Positions 7,544 to 9,156 of a stretch of 9,156 nt of DNA are shown here, piece by piece; position 1 is the stretch's first letter; the number at the start of each line of letters is the position of its first letter. Source of the stretch: CAZXEU01 sp964639665 (GTDB lineage: Bacteria; Bacteroidota; Rhodothermia; Rhodothermales; Bin80). The notes beneath the pieces were generated by a model. It was not told the DNA's origin. It ran no database searches and saw only the letters and a list, made by a program, of their open reading frames with translations. The position numbers and the translations under genes were made by a program. The DNA lies in NCBI GenBank assembly GCA_964639665.1, contig CAZXEU010000161.1, positions 1 to 9,156 on the forward strand, read 5' to 3'.

Positions 7544-8499
7544 GTAGCCATTGCCGAATGCCGGTTCCTCAAGACCTCGCGACACCGTCGCCGCAGGGCG
7601 AATACGCAGGCCGCGAATATTATCATGCCGGAAACCACAAGATACCATGGTACGGCGCCGCCTTCGACCTTGCTCAACATGTCATCGCCCCCGGTCTTTC
7701 CTGCCAGGAAAACCATGGCACCGTTGTTGACAAAGTGAATCACGACGGGAATCCATACGCTTCCGGTCTGCCAGGCAAGATACGCCAGGTAAATGCCGAT
7801 CAGTGCCAAAGGCACGGCCTGGGAAAAGCGGAGGTGAAAAAAGCCGAATATCACTCCGGTGATCACAATCCCGGCCGCTATCCCAAGACCTCTCTCCATG
7901 TTGCGCTGCACAAAGCCGCGAAAAAATACCTCTTCACATAGCGCCGGCACGGCCGCAATCACCAACAGGTGCCACGCCAGGCTGCCTTCGCCCGAGAGCA
8001 CCTGCTCGAGCAGAGCCATCTGTTCGCGCTCCATTTCACGCAGCAGACGCGGCAAGGGCACCAATTCATTGAGCGAAGCCGTCCACAGCACAAAGGGCAG
8101 AATGGCCACAAGCCCAACGGTAGACAGTAGCGCGCCCAGAAGGTCTGGGCTCCGCAGCCGCAAATAGGCCAGCGGCCGGGACGTATGAAGGCGGGCCAGC
8201 ACCAGCGACAATACACCCAGCCCCAGAATCAGGCCCAAGGCATTGCCCCCGAGCAGCGCATCGCTGTGTCGCTCGATCACGCCCGGCATATCCGTCAACA
8301 TGGTCTCGAACGAGGCGCCACGCATCATCATGAATACCAGTGCTGCGATGTTGCCGATAAGCATGTAGCCTGCCAGCGCTGCCAGAAGTGCGGCCGATGC
8401 CGTCCAGACCGGCCCGAAGCGTGCAACGAAGCCGTCCAGGGGAATCGGGACTCCCGGCTCGAAGGAATCTTCCAAGATGGCCCTCTCGGCAGGATTCAT
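7540..8499 (-). CDS. CPBP-family intramembrane glutamic endopeptidase (ABI/Rce1-like)
   Basis: A 319-residue multi-pass membrane protein. All three CPBP motifs are intact, numbered from the ATG at 8499: EEVFFR (E189, E190, R194), FGFFH (F218-H222) and HFVNN (H255, N259). These form the metal-independent catalytic site described for Rce1-type proteases. About seven or eight hydrophobic segments are present, with a charged N-terminal part (AERAILEDSFEPG). The substrate is unknown; bacterial members include bacteriocin-immunity and regulatory proteases. I chose 8499 because GGAG lies 9 nt upstream; an ATG at 8514 and a TTG at 8559 are alternatives, the latter only 25 nt from the divergent tRNA gene. 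This is the first gene of the minus-strand block. No convincing Bacteroidota promoter (TTG/TAnnTTTG) was seen in 8500-8584. Confidence 0.92.
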   Translation of the reverse strand: MNPAERAILEDSFEPGVPIPLDGFVARFGPVWTASAALLAALAGYMLIGNIAALVFMMMRGASFETMLTDMPGVIERHSDALLGGNALGLILGLGVLSLVLARLHTSRPLAYLRLRSPDLLGALLSTVGLVAILPFVLWTASLNELVPLPRLLREMEREQMALLEQVLSGEGSLAWHLLVIAAVPALCEEVFFRGFVQRNMERGLGIAAGIVITGVIFGFFHLRFSQAVPLALIGIYLAYLAWQTGSVWIPVVIHFVNNGAMVFLAGKTGGDDMLSKVEGGAVPWYLVVSGMIIFAACVFALRRRCREVLRNRHSAMAT

Positions 8500-8584
8500 G
8501 CTAGCCCGCTCCATTGCAATCTGGCCTATGTCGCCTCGCGATCTTGCGTGAACCTCCAAGGGCCTCTTCCGTTAACGCCGACAC

Positions 8585-8658
8585 GCGCCCGTAGCTCAGC
8601 CGGATAGAGCGTCTGCCTCCGGAGCAGAAGGTCAGAGGTTCGAATCCTCTCGGGCGTA
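8585..8658 (+). tRNA. tRNA-Arg (anticodon CCG)
   Basis: The full cloverleaf can be folded by hand. The acceptor stem 8585-8591 pairs with 8651-8657, with G1:U72 as the only wobble. The D arm is GCTC/GAGC, the anticodon stem TCTGC/GCAGA encloses the loop CTCCGGA with anticodon CCG at 8619-8621, and the T stem AGAGG/CCTCT encloses TTCGAAT. The discriminator is A. The 3' CCA is not encoded (CAG follows), so it must be added by CCA-adding enzyme. The tRNA reads CGG codons. It is divergent from the CPBP gene and convergent with the symporter pseudogene. Confidence 0.97.
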
Positions 8659-9016
8659 CAGCCGTCGGTGACAATTGCGTCCGGCCCCGTAAGGCCATTG
8701 ACGCCGCATCCGGGCTTGCTGGCCCAATCCGGTGCTCCGAGGCTGCAACGATGGATGATACCGTCGCATCTCCCGTCACGTTGCAGACTGTCTGGCGCAT
8801 GTCGAATCTGCTGTCTGCCCCAAAGATAAGCGCGATACCGGCATCAGGCACTCCCGCGGAAGGCTCTATGGTCACAATGATGACAATGCCGGCGCCCGGT
8901 CCAGCAGCCGTGCCGATGGACGCCGCTACTGCAAGGAGAATGATCTCCGGCTGGTAAGCCAAGTCCAGCGGAATGCCCAGTGTCCGCGCGTTGCATACAG
9001 CGGCCACGGCAAGATA

Positions 9017-9020
9017 GGGG
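9017..9020 (-). other. Apparent one-base frameshift in the symporter pseudogene
   Basis: The family match changes frame at a run of four C on the minus strand: GATIS-MYGTA upstream is in one frame and PYLAVAAV downstream in another. Adding one base here would restore continuity. A shortened homopolymer is a common natural mutation and also a common sequencing artefact. Confidence 0.7.
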
Positions 9021-9092
9021 CTGTGCCGTACATACTGATAGTCGCACCGGGCGGCAGCGGAAACGAGGAGGCTTCCTCCGGTTCGCCCAGGT

Positions 9093-9096
9093 TTAT
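9093..9096 (-). other. Apparent one-base frameshift plus in-frame TAA in the symporter pseudogene
   Basis: VTLPVTMGVAE runs into TAA (9093-9095), while the expected continuation NLGEPEE is in another frame starting at AAC. Two bases stand where the family needs one codon, so one base has been lost. The TAA is a consequence of this deletion and not a separate mutation. Confidence 0.7.
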
Positions 9097-9156
9097 TCCG
9101 CGACTCCCATGGTGACGGGAAGCGTGACTCAACTTGATGACGTGCAGAATGCGAGC

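Larger units (their letters stand above)
8735..9156 (-). pseudogene. Decayed 3' part of an SDF/DAACS dicarboxylate or amino-acid:cation symporter gene (5' end outside window)
   Basis: Reading the minus strand from the window edge, three frame segments together follow the C-terminal half of the GltPh/DctA/GltP family. (i) 9155-9096: LAFCTSSS, an in-frame TGA (9129-9131), then VTLPVTMGVAE, matching TSSSGTLPVTM...AKE. (ii) After a one-base shift near 9093-9096: NLGEPEEASSFPLPPGATIS and MYGTA, matching the SSF.LPLGATINMDGTA helix. (iii) After a one-base shift at the four-C run (9017-9020): PYLAVAAV, then ASIGTAAGPGAG, AGVPDAGIALIFGAD, DMRQTVCNVTGD and SSIVAAS, matching ASIGTAGVPGAG and DM.RT.VNVTGD. 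Intact members are inner-membrane Na+ or H+ coupled transporters. One stop, two shifts and loss of invariant residues argue for a pseudogene. The original stop is no longer in frame, so the 3' limit is approximate. Sequencing error is the main alternative. Confidence 0.85.

Noticed and set aside
8585..8735. tRNA-Arg as an integration site for a mobile element
   Set aside because: No integrase gene and no repeat of the tRNA 3' end were seen in the window; a decayed neighbour alone is not evidence of integration.
8501..9007. 168-codon minus-strand ORF through the tRNA
   Set aside because: Its 3' half is the antisense of tRNA-Arg and yields the well-known spurious peptide containing RPRGFEPLTF; its 5' half is the last frame segment of the symporter pseudogene. 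It is not one gene.
8926..9156. Minus-strand open frame at the right edge as an intact small gene
   Set aside because: Only its central part (NLGEPEE to MYGTA) matches the symporter family; both ends are out-of-frame translation around the two frameshifts.

Overview
The window is GC-rich and looks like a chromosomal housekeeping segment from a high-GC member of the Bacteroidota/Rhodothermota (Rhodothermus/Salinibacter-like). Two things point there. The leucine-rich repeat protein at the left edge ends in a type IX secretion sorting domain (NYPNPF... GRRV... SGVYFFR), a module largely confined to that superphylum. The MutL C-terminus also lacks the CPHGRP-type endonuclease motifs, as Bacteroidota MutLs generally do. 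Species cannot be named from the sequence.

Layout: (1) 2-1627, plus strand, the 3' part of a gene for a secreted repeat protein with sixteen exact 24-residue plant-like LRRs, a cysteine-bounded cap and a T9SS sorting domain. (2) 1628-2245, about 0.6 kb between convergent genes, with no supportable gene and a few inverted repeats. (3) 2246-8499, minus strand, a seven-gene co-directional block. In transcription order it encodes a CPBP intramembrane protease, a DUF2007 protein, CdsA, a small basic single-pass membrane protein, MutL, TilS and Hpt. Spacing is tight (one ATGA overlap, gaps of 10, 18 and 13 nt); the widest gaps are 74 and 98 nt, so much of it could be one operon. (4) 8585-8658, plus strand, tRNA-Arg(CCG). 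(5) 8735-9156, minus strand, the decayed 3' end of a dicarboxylate/amino-acid:cation symporter (SDF/DAACS family) gene that runs out of the window.

The block covers phospholipid precursor synthesis (CdsA), membrane proteolysis (CPBP), mismatch repair (MutL), tRNA-Ile2 lysidine modification (TilS) and purine salvage (Hpt). Nothing suggests a single shared pathway; it reads as a growth-linked housekeeping cluster. ftsH, a common neighbour of both tilS-hpt and cdsA in other bacteria, is not in the window.

No new defence system, mobile element, CRISPR array or biosynthetic cluster was found. The least obvious item is the SDF symporter pseudogene. It is visible only by joining three minus-strand frames across one in-frame stop and two single-base frameshifts, and simple ORF calling there gives instead a spurious protein running antisense through the tRNA.
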